Shown here piece after piece: positions 6,854 through 12,785 of a DNA stretch of 13,012 nucleotides. The DNA is taken from the NCBI GenBank assembly GCA_900547945.1, contig URIT01000099.1:1-13012 (forward strand), given 5' to 3'. Within the stretch, counting starts at the first letter, position 1; each line of letters starts with the position of its first letter. The stretch is from an uncultured bacterium (GTDB taxonomy: Bacteria; Verrucomicrobiota; Kiritimatiellia; RFP12; UBA1067). The notes below the pieces were generated by a model. It worked only from the letters and a program-made list of their open reading frames with translations, did not search any database and was not told where the DNA came from. The translations under genes were made by a program, and so were the position numbers.

Positions 6854-7681
6854 ATGGCGGAAGACTGTACGCATGACTGTGAAAACTGCGGCAAGAGCTG
6901 CTCGGAGCGGGAGGGCGGCAAGCCGGACTTCCGGGCGAAGCTCAATCCGTGGTCGCGCGTGGGCAAGGTGGTCGCCGTGGCGAGCGGCAAGGGCGGCGTG
7001 GGCAAGAGCCTCGTGACGTGCCTGCTCGCGGCGGCGGCGGCGAAGCGCGGACTGAAGGCCGCCGTGCTGGACGCGGACATCACGGGGCCGTCGATTCCCC
7101 GGGCGTTCGGCATTTCGGGCGGCACGGTCAACGGACCGAACGGCATCGTGCCGTGCGTCTCGAAGGGCGGCGTGCGCATCATGTCCCTGAACATCCTCGT
7201 GGAGAACCCGGGCGATCCCGTCGTGTGGCGCGGCCCGGTGATCGCCGGGGCGGTGAAGCAGTTCTGGACGGACGTCTTCTGGGACGACGTGGACATCATG
7301 TTCGTCGACATGCCCCCGGGAACGGGCGACGTGCCGCTCACGGTCTTCCAGAGCCTGCCCGTGGACGGCGTCGTCGTCGTCGCCTCGCCGCAGGAACTCG
7401 TGGGCATGATCGTGGAGAAGAGCGTGCGCATGGCGGAGATGCTGGAGAAGAAGGTCCTCGGCCTCGTCGAGAACATGAGTTACTTCACCTGCCCCGACTG
7501 CGGGAAGAGGCTGGATATCTTCGGCCCGAGCCGCGTGGACGAACTCGCCGCCCGGCACCACATCCCGGTCGCGTGCCGTCTGCCGATCAACCCCGCGTTC
7601 GCCGCCGCCGTCGACCGGGGGGCCGTCGAATCGCTCGAATGCCCCGACCTCGCCCCGCTCGTCGACGCCCTCCTCGCCTAG
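6854..7681 (+). CDS. mrp: Mrp/NBP35-family P-loop ATPase, iron-sulphur cluster carrier
   Basis: 275 residues. It carries and delivers iron-sulphur clusters to target proteins in an ATP-dependent way. The deviant Walker A motif is SGKGGVGKS (44-52), with the two lysines characteristic of the MinD/Mrp group. LDADITGPSIPR (72-83) is the Mrp A' region, FVDMPPGTGD (150-159) the switch/Walker B region, and C213-P-D-C216 the CxxC that binds the bridging cluster at the dimer interface. An N-terminal Cys cluster (C5, C9, C12, C16) is of the type seen in many anaerobe Mrp proteins and eukaryotic Nbp35. Starts at 6818, 6848 and 6854 are possible; AAGGA at 6840-6844 is correctly spaced (9 nt) only for ATG 6854. 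It follows glnN closely and is probably co-transcribed. In some anaerobes such proteins serve radical-SAM or nitrogenase-type enzymes; none is in view here. Confidence 0.93.
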   Translation: MAEDCTHDCENCGKSCSEREGGKPDFRAKLNPWSRVGKVVAVASGKGGVGKSLVTCLLAAAAAKRGLKAAVLDADITGPSIPRAFGISGGTVNGPNGIVPCVSKGGVRIMSLNILVENPGDPVVWRGPVIAGAVKQFWTDVFWDDVDIMFVDMPPGTGDVPLTVFQSLPVDGVVVVASPQELVGMIVEKSVRMAEMLEKKVLGLVENMSYFTCPDCGKRLDIFGPSRVDELAARHHIPVACRLPINPAFAAAVDRGAVESLECPDLAPLVDALLA

Positions 7682-7684
7682 CCC

Positions 7685-7738
7685 CGGCGCGTGGCGTCCG
7701 AACGTCCGAAACGGGAGGGCCGCGCTCCTGCGCGACCG
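7685..7738 (+). repeat. Bipartite intergenic repeat, copy A (upstream of purE)
   Basis: Block 1 (7685-7704, CGGCGCGTGGCGTCCGAACG) is identical over 20 nt to 10070-10089. Block 2 (7712-7738) matches 10104-10130 at 24 of 27 positions and contains a GCGC-TCCT-GCGC mini-hairpin. The gap between blocks is 7 nt here and 14 nt in copy B. It starts 4 nt after the mrp stop and ends 15 nt before the purE -35 box. Confidence 0.75.
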
Positions 7739-7753
7739 TGCCCCTCGATTCGT

Positions 7754-7782
7754 TTGATGCACGCCATCGGCGATGGTATACT
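7754..7782 (+). promoter_or_regulatory. Sigma70-like promoter of purE
   Basis: TTGATG (7754-7759), a 17-bp spacer, then TATACT (7777-7782). Predicted transcription start is near 7789, giving a leader of about 26 nt with AAGGA at 7804-7808. Confidence 0.72.
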
Positions 7783-7814
7783 GTCATCCAACACGTTTAG
7801 GAAAAGGATCGATC

Positions 7815-8315
7815 ATGGACAGTGAAAAGCCCCTCGTGGGCATTGTGATGGGCAGCGACAGCGACTGGCCCCTCGTGAAGAAGGCGTGTGACACGCTGGA
7901 CGGTTTCGGCGTGCCCTACGAAACGCGCGTCATCAGTGCGCACCGTACGCCGGAGCTTGCACTCGACTATTCGCGGGCGGCGGAAGAACGCGGCCTCAAG
8001 GTCGTGATCGCCGCCGCCGGCGGCGCGGCGCATCTTGGGGGCGTGCTGGCGGCTGGGACCGTCCTGCCCGTGATCGGCATCCCCGTGGCGGGCGGCGCCC
8101 TCAACGGACTCGACGCGCTCTACGCGACGGTGCAGATGCCCTCGGGCGTGCCCGTGGCGACGGTGGCCTGCGGTAGCGCGGGCCCCGTGAACGCGGCGCT
8201 CCTCGCCGTCCAGATTCTCGGCACGGCCGACCCGGTCCTCCGCGGGAAGTTCCGCGCCCACAAGGCGAAGCTCGCGGAGAAGGTCGAAGCGGCCAACGCG
8301 CGGATCCATGCGTAG
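7815..8315 (+). CDS. purE: N5-carboxyaminoimidazole ribonucleotide mutase (PurE, class I type)
   Basis: Converts N5-CAIR to CAIR in the sixth step of purine synthesis. 166 residues, the normal single-domain length; the enzyme is an octamer in characterised bacteria. The phosphate-binding GSDSDWP (13-19), the active-site SAHRTP (41-46, H43) and GGAAHLGG (69-76) are clear, followed by ALNGLDALYATVQMPSGVPVATVA (95-118) and NAALLAVQIL (126-135). The GGAAH loop is the class I form, which in other bacteria works with PurK; purK is not in this window. ATG 7815 is chosen for its ribosome-binding site AAGGA (7804-7808, 6 nt spacing) downstream of a good promoter; the in-frame ATG at 7773 lies before the -10 box and cannot be used. 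It is followed after 21 nt by the metallohydrolase gene. Confidence 0.96.
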   Translation: MDSEKPLVGIVMGSDSDWPLVKKACDTLDGFGVPYETRVISAHRTPELALDYSRAAEERGLKVVIAAAGGAAHLGGVLAAGTVLPVIGIPVAGGALNGLDALYATVQMPSGVPVATVACGSAGPVNAALLAVQILGTADPVLRGKFRAHKAKLAEKVEAANARIHA

Positions 8316-8336
8316 GCGTCAGCGTTCGGACCGTTC

Positions 8337-9113
8337 ATGAAACTGCGGGTCTTTGGAAGCGGATCGAAGGGAAATTGCCTCGCGGTGCGCGGCGGCGGGA
8401 AACTGCTGCTGGTGGACTGCGGGCTTTCCTGTCGGGAACTGACGAAGCGCATGGCCGCATGCGGGCTTTCTCCCGACGCGGTCGACGGCGTTCTCTTCAC
8501 GCATGACCACAGCGACCACTGCGCGGGCATCGCGACGTTCCACCGGCGCTACCCGCGGGCGGCGCTCTACGCAAACGGCGAGACGGCGGACGCCATTGCG
8601 TCCGTGACCGGCGTGGAAGACGGCTGGTGTACGTTCGAGACGGCGGCGGCGTTCGCGGTCGGCGGGTTGACCATCTCCTCCTTCTCGGTGCCGCACGACG
8701 CGGCGGACGCCGTCGGCTACCTGATCGGGGACGGCGCGTCTTCGCTCTTTGTCGGAACGGACATGGGCGTCGTGACGCTCCCCGCAAAGGAGGCGCTGGC
8801 GCGTGCGACCTGCGCGGTCCTGGAATCCAACCACGACCCTGAACTCCTCGCCCGCTCCGACCGTCCCGAATCGCTCAAGCAGCGTATTCGGGGACGGAGC
8901 GGACACCTCTCGAACGACCAGGCCGCCGATGCGCTCCGCGAACTGAATCCGCAGAATCTCCGCACGCTTCTGCTGGCACACCTTTCAAGCCAGTGCAATG
9001 CGGACTACCTGGCCGTGGAGGCGATGGCGCGCGCGCTGCGGGATCTCCACCGCGCGGATATCACGCTCGCCGCCCTCGCCCAGGACGAGCCGAGCGCCCT
9101 GTATGAGTTCTGA
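8337..9113 (+). CDS. YycJ/WalJ-like metallo-beta-lactamase-fold hydrolase
   Basis: 258 residues, full length for the family. The opening LRVFGSGSKGNC-LAV and LLLVDCGLSCREL (24-35) followed by FTHDHSDHCAGI (54-65) give the metal-binding H-x-H-x-D-H signature (H56, H58, D60, H61). Further expected ligands are H120 in FSVPHDAADAVGYLI, D142 in GTDMG and H215 in LLLAHLSS; VLESNHDPELL (161-171) and RGRSGHLSN (185-193) are typical of the YycJ/WalJ subgroup. Family members are reported as DNA exonucleases or linked to the WalRK cell-wall signalling locus in Firmicutes; the function in this lineage is unknown. No signal peptide, so cytoplasmic. It begins 21 nt after purE with no clear Shine-Dalgarno or promoter, so it is probably expressed from the purE message. 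Confidence 0.87.
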   Translation: MKLRVFGSGSKGNCLAVRGGGKLLLVDCGLSCRELTKRMAACGLSPDAVDGVLFTHDHSDHCAGIATFHRRYPRAALYANGETADAIASVTGVEDGWCTFETAAAFAVGGLTISSFSVPHDAADAVGYLIGDGASSLFVGTDMGVVTLPAKEALARATCAVLESNHDPELLARSDRPESLKQRIRGRSGHLSNDQAADALRELNPQNLRTLLLAHLSSQCNADYLAVEAMARALRDLHRADITLAALAQDEPSALYEF

Positions 9114-9134
9114 GTCGTCGGCTTCCCGGCGCAT

Positions 9135-9503
9135 CTAGCTCTTCCAGAGGCCGTGGAGGTTGCAGAAGGCGTAGACGGCCTTGACCGTTTCCTGGGGGGC
9201 GAGCGTGAAGGTCGCCTGCGGGGCATCGCCGGGGGCAAGGCGTCGGCAGTGGCTGCCCGCTGAGGTTTCAAGGGCGATCCACTCGATGAAGTGGGCGGCG
9301 AGCATGGGGTGCGCCACCGAGCCGACCGTCACCTGGACGGTCCTCCCTTCGACGGTGGAGACGGGGACGTGCTTTTCCTGCGCGCCGTCCGACGTGTTCG
9401 GCACGAGTTCGCGCATGGGTTGTCCGCAGCAGATGGTCTCGGCGGCTGTTTCCTTGACGGGCAGGATGATCTTGCCGCATAGGGCGCAACGCAGAAGTTT
9501 CAT
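9135..9503 (-). CDS. dfx: Desulfoferrodoxin / superoxide reductase (2Fe-SOR)
   Basis: Reduces superoxide to hydrogen peroxide without releasing oxygen, a defence of anaerobes. 122 residues. The N-terminal desulforedoxin domain (1-35) has the Fe(Cys)4 set C6-x2-C9 and adjacent C25-C26. The C-terminal catalytic domain has the EKHVP loop (E43, K44, H45), AHPM...H (H65, H71) and the closing FCNLHGLWKS (C114, H117), giving the four-His one-Cys iron site. All ligands are intact. The start is supported by AAGGAG (CTCCTT on the + strand at 9511-9516) 7 nt ahead. It is the only clear minus-strand gene, converging on the metallohydrolase with 21 nt between stops and no obvious hairpin there. It indicates an anaerobic or microaerophilic host. 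An electron donor such as rubredoxin is not in this window. Confidence 0.95.
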   Translation of the reverse strand: MKLLRCALCGKIILPVKETAAETICCGQPMRELVPNTSDGAQEKHVPVSTVEGRTVQVTVGSVAHPMLAAHFIEWIALETSAGSHCRRLAPGDAPQATFTLAPQETVKAVYAFCNLHGLWKS

Positions 9504-9555
9504 GACGGGACTCCTTTCTCGTTGAGTTTGGTTCTAGAGATCGGCAACGAAATAC

Positions 9556-9612
9556 GGTGATTCTTTGCAACAAAGAACGCAAGGCTTTGTGGACGTTGTA
9601 TCCTTTGCGGCT
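9556..9612. repeat. Degenerate interspersed repeat (GCCGCAAAG...GCAA type), copy 1
   Basis: Read on the minus strand this stretch runs GCCGCAAAGGATACAACG, then CCACAAAGCCTTGCG and TCTTTGTTGCAAAG, an imperfect succession of GCAAAG-like units. The style matches the end of the window (CCGCAGAGAACGCAA). I read it as a decayed member of an intergenic repeat family. Confidence 0.4.
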
Positions 9613-9843
9613 CACACTACTTGATTACCGGAACGCTATTCTACACGAAGGCAAACGTTCGATGGTATGTTGAATCGTCTGATTTTTTTCGTTTAAGTGC
9701 GTTTGCTTTCTTAATCTGTCTTTTGTTTTGCGATTTCGTCGCATCGCGGAGGCAACGCAGGGGCGCGGAGGGACGGATTGTCCCCTGCGGGAAAAAAACG
9801 AGAATAGATTGCGCGTTCTGACATTCGGCTAACAAATCGGCAG
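9613..9843. other. AT-richer noncoding spacer
   Basis: No convincing gene. An open frame at 9621-9821 would give a 66-residue peptide with one hydrophobic stretch, but it has no ribosome-binding site and runs through a GC-rich repeat-like segment (9748-9778, GCGGAGG-CAACGCAGGGGC-GCGGAGG). The T-rich part 9670-9740 departs strongly from the composition of the rest of the window. Confidence 0.4.
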
Positions 9844-9849
9844 TATACT
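9844..9849 (+). promoter_or_regulatory. -10 box of a candidate small RNA promoter
   Basis: GTATACTAT at 9843-9851 is identical in core to the -10 regions of glnN and purE. A -35 box is not clear: CTGACA (9818-9823) resembles TTGACA but lies 20 bp away, too far for an ideal promoter. Confidence 0.45.
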
Positions 9850-9855
9850 ATGCGG

Positions 9856-9986
9856 CACAGACACACAATACACCCATCCTGCGATCGGCTTCGGCCGATT
9901 CATTGAGGGTTCTGCCGCGCCCAAGAACAGGAAATGCGGTATGCCTCCGGGACGGTTCCTCCCACCTCCGCCCGGAGGCCCTTTTT
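9856..9986 (+). ncRNA. Candidate small noncoding RNA, about 130 nt
   Basis: The unit lies between a TATACT -10 box (9844-9849) and a strong intrinsic terminator (9943-9986), with no open frame and no ribosome-binding site. It contains a UUCG-tetraloop hairpin (ATCGGC-TTCG-GCCGAT, 9884-9899). Two stems could interleave as a pseudoknot: GTTCT 9909-9913 with AGAAC 9924-9928, and GCCGC 9914-9918 with GCGGT 9936-9940 (one G-U pair). The terminator loop (9956-9967, TTCCTCCCACCT) is C-rich and could pair with Shine-Dalgarno sequences. I compared it with SRP RNA, 6S, tmRNA, RNase P RNA and preQ1, ZTP and fluoride riboswitches from memory and found no signature. Ends are inferred. Confidence 0.45.
9943..9986 (+). 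terminator. Intrinsic terminator of the candidate small RNA
   Basis: GCCTCCGGG (9943-9951) pairs perfectly with CCCGGAGGC (9971-9979). With one bulged A (9952) the stem extends by CGG/CCG to 12 bp. CC and TTTTT (9982-9986) follow. No protein gene ends nearby, so it must terminate an RNA. Confidence 0.7.
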
Positions 9987-10069
9987 ATGTCTAAGGTGGG
10001 GGCCGTTCTCGTGCGTGCAGTAAAGCGGTGATGTAGATGGGGGGGCGCGCGAAGTACCCGCGCCGCCCT
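9987..10069. other. Noncoding segment with GC-rich hairpin
   Basis: GGCGCG and CGCGCC (within about 10040-10070) form a stem extendable to 10 positions with one mismatch. AGGTGGGGGCC occurs at 9994-10004 and again at 10134-10144, flanking copy B of the bipartite repeat. No gene is seen. Confidence 0.4.
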
Positions 10070-10130
10070 CGGCGCGTGGCGTCCGAACGGTTATACACAG
10101 CAGCGGGAGGGGTGCGCTCCTGTGCGACCG
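10070..10130 (+). repeat. Bipartite intergenic repeat, copy B (upstream of purD)
   Basis: The second copy of the element at 7685-7738: 20/20 identity in block 1 (10070-10089) and 24/27 in block 2 (10104-10130), with a 14-nt gap. It ends 42 nt before the purD -35 box, on the same strand and in the same order relative to the pur gene as copy A. Confidence 0.75.
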
Positions 10131-10172
10131 AGGAGGTGGGGGCCTTAAGTGGTCTGGGCCATGACTGTCCTC

Positions 10173-10202
10173 TTTACAAGCCGAACCGAACATTGATATA
10201 CT
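10173..10202 (+). promoter_or_regulatory. Sigma70-like promoter of purD
   Basis: TTTACA (10173-10178), an 18-bp spacer, then TATACT (10197-10202). Predicted transcription start is near 10209, giving a leader of about 49 nt. The leader ends in a good ribosome-binding site, AGAGG at 10247-10251. Confidence 0.72.
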
Positions 10203-10257
10203 ACCGACAGACGCGAAGCGGTTTGAAGCAACGAATTCTGAGACAAAGAGGAAATCC

Positions 10258-11559
10258 ATGAAAATCCTGGTTGTTGGATCGGGCGGACGGGAACACGCCA
10301 TCACATGGCGGTTGGCGCAGGACGCGGCGGGGCACGAGTTGTTCTGTGCGCCGGGGAATGCGGGGACGGCGGCGTGCGCGACGAACCTCGCGATGGGCGC
10401 GGAGGACATCGCGGGCATCGTTGCCTGGGCCGAGGCGAACCGCCCGGACCTCGTTGTCGTGGGACCGGAGGCGCCGCTCGTGAAGGGCCTCGTCGATGCG
10501 CTCCAGGCCGTCGGCATCACGGCGTTCGGACCGGTCGCCGCCGGCGCGCGCATGGAGGGCTCCAAACGTTTTGCAAAGGAAATCATGGATGCGGCGGGCG
10601 TGCCGACGGGGAAGGCCGAGATGTTCACCGATGCCGCCGCCGCGAAGGCCGCGTTACCCTCCTACGGACTCCCCGTCGTCATCAAGGCGGACGGCCTGGC
10701 GGCCGGGAAGGGCGTGGTCGTGGCGGAGACGGCGGCACAGGCCGAGGCCGCGATCGACGACATGCTCGTGGGGAACAAGTTCGGCGCCGCCGGGGCGGAG
10801 GTGCTCATCGAGGAATTCCTCCACGGCGAGGAATGTTCGATCCTCGCGCTCGTGGACGGGAACGATGCCGTCCTTCTGCCGAGTTCGCAGGACCACAAGC
10901 GCGTCTTCGACGGCGACAAAGGACCGAACACGGGCGGCATGGGGGCCTATTCGCCCGCGCCGGTGGTCACGGCAGACAAGCTTCCGCTCATCAAGGAGAA
11001 GATCATCATGCCCGTCGTGCGCGAGCTCGCGCGGCGCGGCATCGTCTATCGCGGCATCCTCTACGCGGGGCTCATGGTGAACGATGAACACGCGCATCCG
11101 CACGGTCCCCTCGCGAAGAGCGGATCCACCGTGAACGTGGTCGAGTTCAACGCCCGCTTCGGTGACCCCGAGACGGAGGCCGTGCTGCCGCGCCTCGGCG
11201 GGGACTTCGCCACGGCGCTCCTCCACGCCGCGACGGGTTGCCTGAAGCCCGGGGATGTCGTCGTGAAGGACGCCTGCGCCGCAACGGTGATCATGGCCTC
11301 CGGCGGGTATCCGGGAAGCTACGAGAAGGGGAAGGTGATCACGGGACTTGAGAACAACCCTGCGCTGGTCTTCCATTGCGGAACGAAGATGGTGGACGGA
11401 CGGGTCGTCACGGCGGGTGGGCGCGTCCTCTCCGTCACGGGTCTGGGGGCAAACCTGCGCGAGGCCGTTGACAATGCCTATGCGGGCGTGGACAGGATTG
11501 CCTTCGACGGGGCCTTCCATCGCACCGACATTGCCCACCGCGCCTTCGCGCGCCGGTAG
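10258..11559 (+). CDS. purD: Phosphoribosylamine-glycine ligase (GARS)
   Basis: Joins glycine to 5-phosphoribosylamine with ATP in the second step of purine synthesis. 433 residues, the length of a monofunctional PurD. The N-terminal domain opens MKILVVGSGGREHAI (1-15) and has PGNAGT (32-37) and VVGPEAPLVKGLVD (67-80). The ATP-grasp domain has PVVIKADGLAAGKGVVV (139-155), SQDHKRVFDGDKGPNTGGMG (210-229) and the metal-binding VEFNARFGDPETE (295-307). The C-terminal domain has ASGGYPGSYEKGK (347-359). An extra loop of about 12 residues, NDEHAHPHGPLAKSGSTVNV (275-294), stands where relatives such as E. coli PurD have a short turn before VEFN; it is His-rich. AGAGG at 10247-10251 lies 6 nt before the ATG. 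It is transcribed alone from the promoter at 10173-10202. Assignment is firm. Confidence 0.96.
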   Translation: MKILVVGSGGREHAITWRLAQDAAGHELFCAPGNAGTAACATNLAMGAEDIAGIVAWAEANRPDLVVVGPEAPLVKGLVDALQAVGITAFGPVAAGARMEGSKRFAKEIMDAAGVPTGKAEMFTDAAAAKAALPSYGLPVVIKADGLAAGKGVVVAETAAQAEAAIDDMLVGNKFGAAGAEVLIEEFLHGEECSILALVDGNDAVLLPSSQDHKRVFDGDKGPNTGGMGAYSPAPVVTADKLPLIKEKIIMPVVRELARRGIVYRGILYAGLMVNDEHAHPHGPLAKSGSTVNVVEFNARFGDPETEAVLPRLGGDFATALLHAATGCLKPGDVVVKDACAATVIMASGGYPGSYEKGKVITGLENNPALVFHCGTKMVDGRVVTAGGRVLSVTGLGANLREAVDNAYAGVDRIAFDGAFHRTDIAHRAFARR

Positions 11560-11961
11560 ACGCCGTGGCCGTGCCCCGTGAAAAGGCGTTTCCTGTCTTC
11601 CGTTCTGCTGTGGATTCAAGGTGGAATCGAAAGACCGTTGACGAACGGCTGGCGGAGATCGAGGCGGAAGGCTGGTCTATACCGCGCGTCTATGGCATGA
11701 CGGGGACGAGCGGAACGCTCGGGCCGAAACGGGAAGAGGGCGACGGACAGGTTCACCGCGTCGATTTCGATGGTTGACGGAACGCCGAAGATCACGACAC
11801 ACCCTGAATTGTCGAGCGAGGAAAAGTCCAAAAGAAAGTTTACGCTGTTGGCTCGGACTTCGCTGATGTCGGGAGGCTGGGTTGTGATATCCGAATCGGC
11901 GGCAAAGGACTATAACTTTTTCAAGGTCCAGGTGGAGATGAGATAGTCGGATTTCTGGCGG
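11560..11961. other. Gene-poor, probably decaying segment
   Basis: No gene here is convincing. On the + strand a short frame from GTG 11565 to 11777 contains TVDERLAEIEAEGW, which looks protein-like but has no ribosome-binding site or recognised family. On the minus strand a different frame is open through most of the segment (see the pseudogene entry). Composition is lower in GC than purD, and coding signals switch strand and frame over short distances, as expected of gene debris. Confidence 0.4.
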
Positions 11962-12041
11962 ATGAAGCATCCTTGGGTGAAGATTCTTCCTCCGGCACGT
12001 TCGATGAAATCTGTGAGGACATCAAGGATGTTGGATGCCAT
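11616..12041 (-). pseudogene. Interrupted minus-strand open frame, unknown protein
   Basis: From ATG at 12041 (minus strand) the frame reads MASNILDVLTDFIERAGG, then FTQGCFIRQKSDYLISTWTL-KKL, and meets a TAG at 11912-11910. The same frame continues uninterrupted, SFAADSDITTQPPDISEV, then VNFLLDFSSLDNSGCVVIFG and STIEIDAVNLSVALF, to about 11720; beyond that it looks non-coding. The hydrophobic/polar pattern on both sides of the stop is protein-like and of one style, which suggests a single gene broken by a nonsense mutation. I do not recognise the family. It overlaps the start of the methyltransferase fragment on the opposite strand, so at most one of the two is real in the overlap. Confidence 0.3.
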
Positions 12042-12174
12042 TGAGGGACCATTCCCTTTTCCGCCTCCGAGGAATCCGGAGTTCTCGTTTATCGACCTCT
12101 TCGCTGGCATCGGCGGCTTCCGGTTGGCCTTTCAGAAAGCTGGGGGTGATGATTGCCGGGTCGAAGCCATCTGA
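11962..12174 (+). pseudogene. DNA (cytosine-5) methyltransferase, N-terminal fragment
   Basis: The 70-residue frame ends PFPFPPPRNPEFSF-IDLFAGIGGFRLAFQ-KAGG. IDLFAGIGGFRLAF is motif I (the SAM-binding FxGxG loop) of C5 cytosine methyltransferases in nearly perfect form, and the Pro-rich lead-in is common in these enzymes. After KAGG the expected next motif is lost: DDCRVEAI and a stop follow. Catalytic motif IV (PCQ), the target-recognition region and motifs VI-X are all absent, so this is the start of a deleted gene, not a functional enzyme. A short frame ending at 12217 (MVNLVMNILA) faintly recalls the last helix of such enzymes and could mark the 3' edge of an internal deletion; that part is weak. 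No intact restriction endonuclease is recognisable beside it. Confidence 0.7.
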
Positions 12175-12230
12175 GAAAGAAATGATGGTCAATCTCGTCA
12201 TGAATATCCTGGCTTAACAAGGAGATTGTT

Positions 12231-12581
12231 ATGGGATATGCATATTTCATTTGTCCGTTGGCACTTGTGGCGGTGGCAGTAGCTTTCTGGATTTGGCCGC
12301 CGAAAAAGATTAATATGACCTACGGGTATCGGACAACGCGCTCCATGAAGAGTCAGTCGGCTTGGAACTTCGCGCAGAAGTACAGCGCGAAATGGATGAC
12401 CGTGTTGGGGGGCATGTCTTTGGCCTTGGCGGCAGGAGCTTGCTGGTTACGAGGGTCGCTTGGATTAAATCCAGAGAGTATGATTGCTTATGATATCGGA
12501 ATATGCGTTCTTCTGCCAATTGTGGTAGCAATCCCGGTAATCGTGATGACCGAGCTGGAGCTGCGAAAACGATTTGGGTAA
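12231..12581 (+). CDS. SdpI/YhfL-family integral membrane protein
   Basis: 116 residues with three predicted membrane helices (about 4-22, 56-72 and 86-107). Between helices 1 and 2 is the family signature PPKKIN-x2-YGYRT-x2-S-x2-S-x2-W-x2-A (23-48). It is shorter than Bacillus SdpI, which protects cells from the SdpC toxin; many small family members exist with no known toxin partner, so an immunity function is only a possibility. The start is well supported: AAGGAG (12219-12224), 6 nt spacing. It is a lower-GC gene standing alone between a methyltransferase remnant and a tRNA-like 3' end, so it looks like cargo of an acquired segment. No SdpC-like toxin gene is visible nearby. Confidence 0.8.
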   Translation: MGYAYFICPLALVAVAVAFWIWPPKKINMTYGYRTTRSMKSQSAWNFAQKYSAKWMTVLGGMSLALAAGACWLRGSLGLNPESMIAYDIGICVLLPIVVAIPVIVMTELELRKRFG

Positions 12582-12785
12582 TGAAAGTGCCGGAGCAATA
12601 GAATATGATGGACGAGCATGGCGTTGATCGTTGATTTCGGCATATCCGAATTTCAGATGTTCGCATCCAGAGTGGCTGGAGAGGATTGAAGTCCTATAGG
12701 ATTGAAGCTTGCGGCAGAGAGAAAACAGAGAAACCCAATAGAATCAGGGGTCTCATAAGAGAGAAAACTCTCTGATCGGTGCGTT
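12582..12785. other. Noncoding stretch with tandem repeat and hairpin
   Basis: No gene is seen. GGATTGAAG occurs twice, at 12683-12691 and 12699-12707 (16-bp period), with the palindrome TCCTATAGGA between them. A hairpin AGAGAG-AAAA-CTCTCT lies at 12758-12773 and has no T tract. Confidence 0.5.

Noticed and set aside
9621..9821. A 66-residue protein with one membrane segment
   Set aside because: No ribosome-binding site, ends in repeat-like GC-rich sequence, and composition suggests a chance frame in T-rich DNA.
9856..10250. RNase P RNA, SRP RNA or tmRNA in the dfx-purD gap
   Set aside because: The conserved cores (AGGAAAGTCC for RNase P, GGAAGGAAGCAGC for SRP RNA, tRNA-Ala-like ends for tmRNA) are absent.
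10654..11619. Minus-strand open frame opposite purD
   Set aside because: Shadow of purD; no recognisable protein features.
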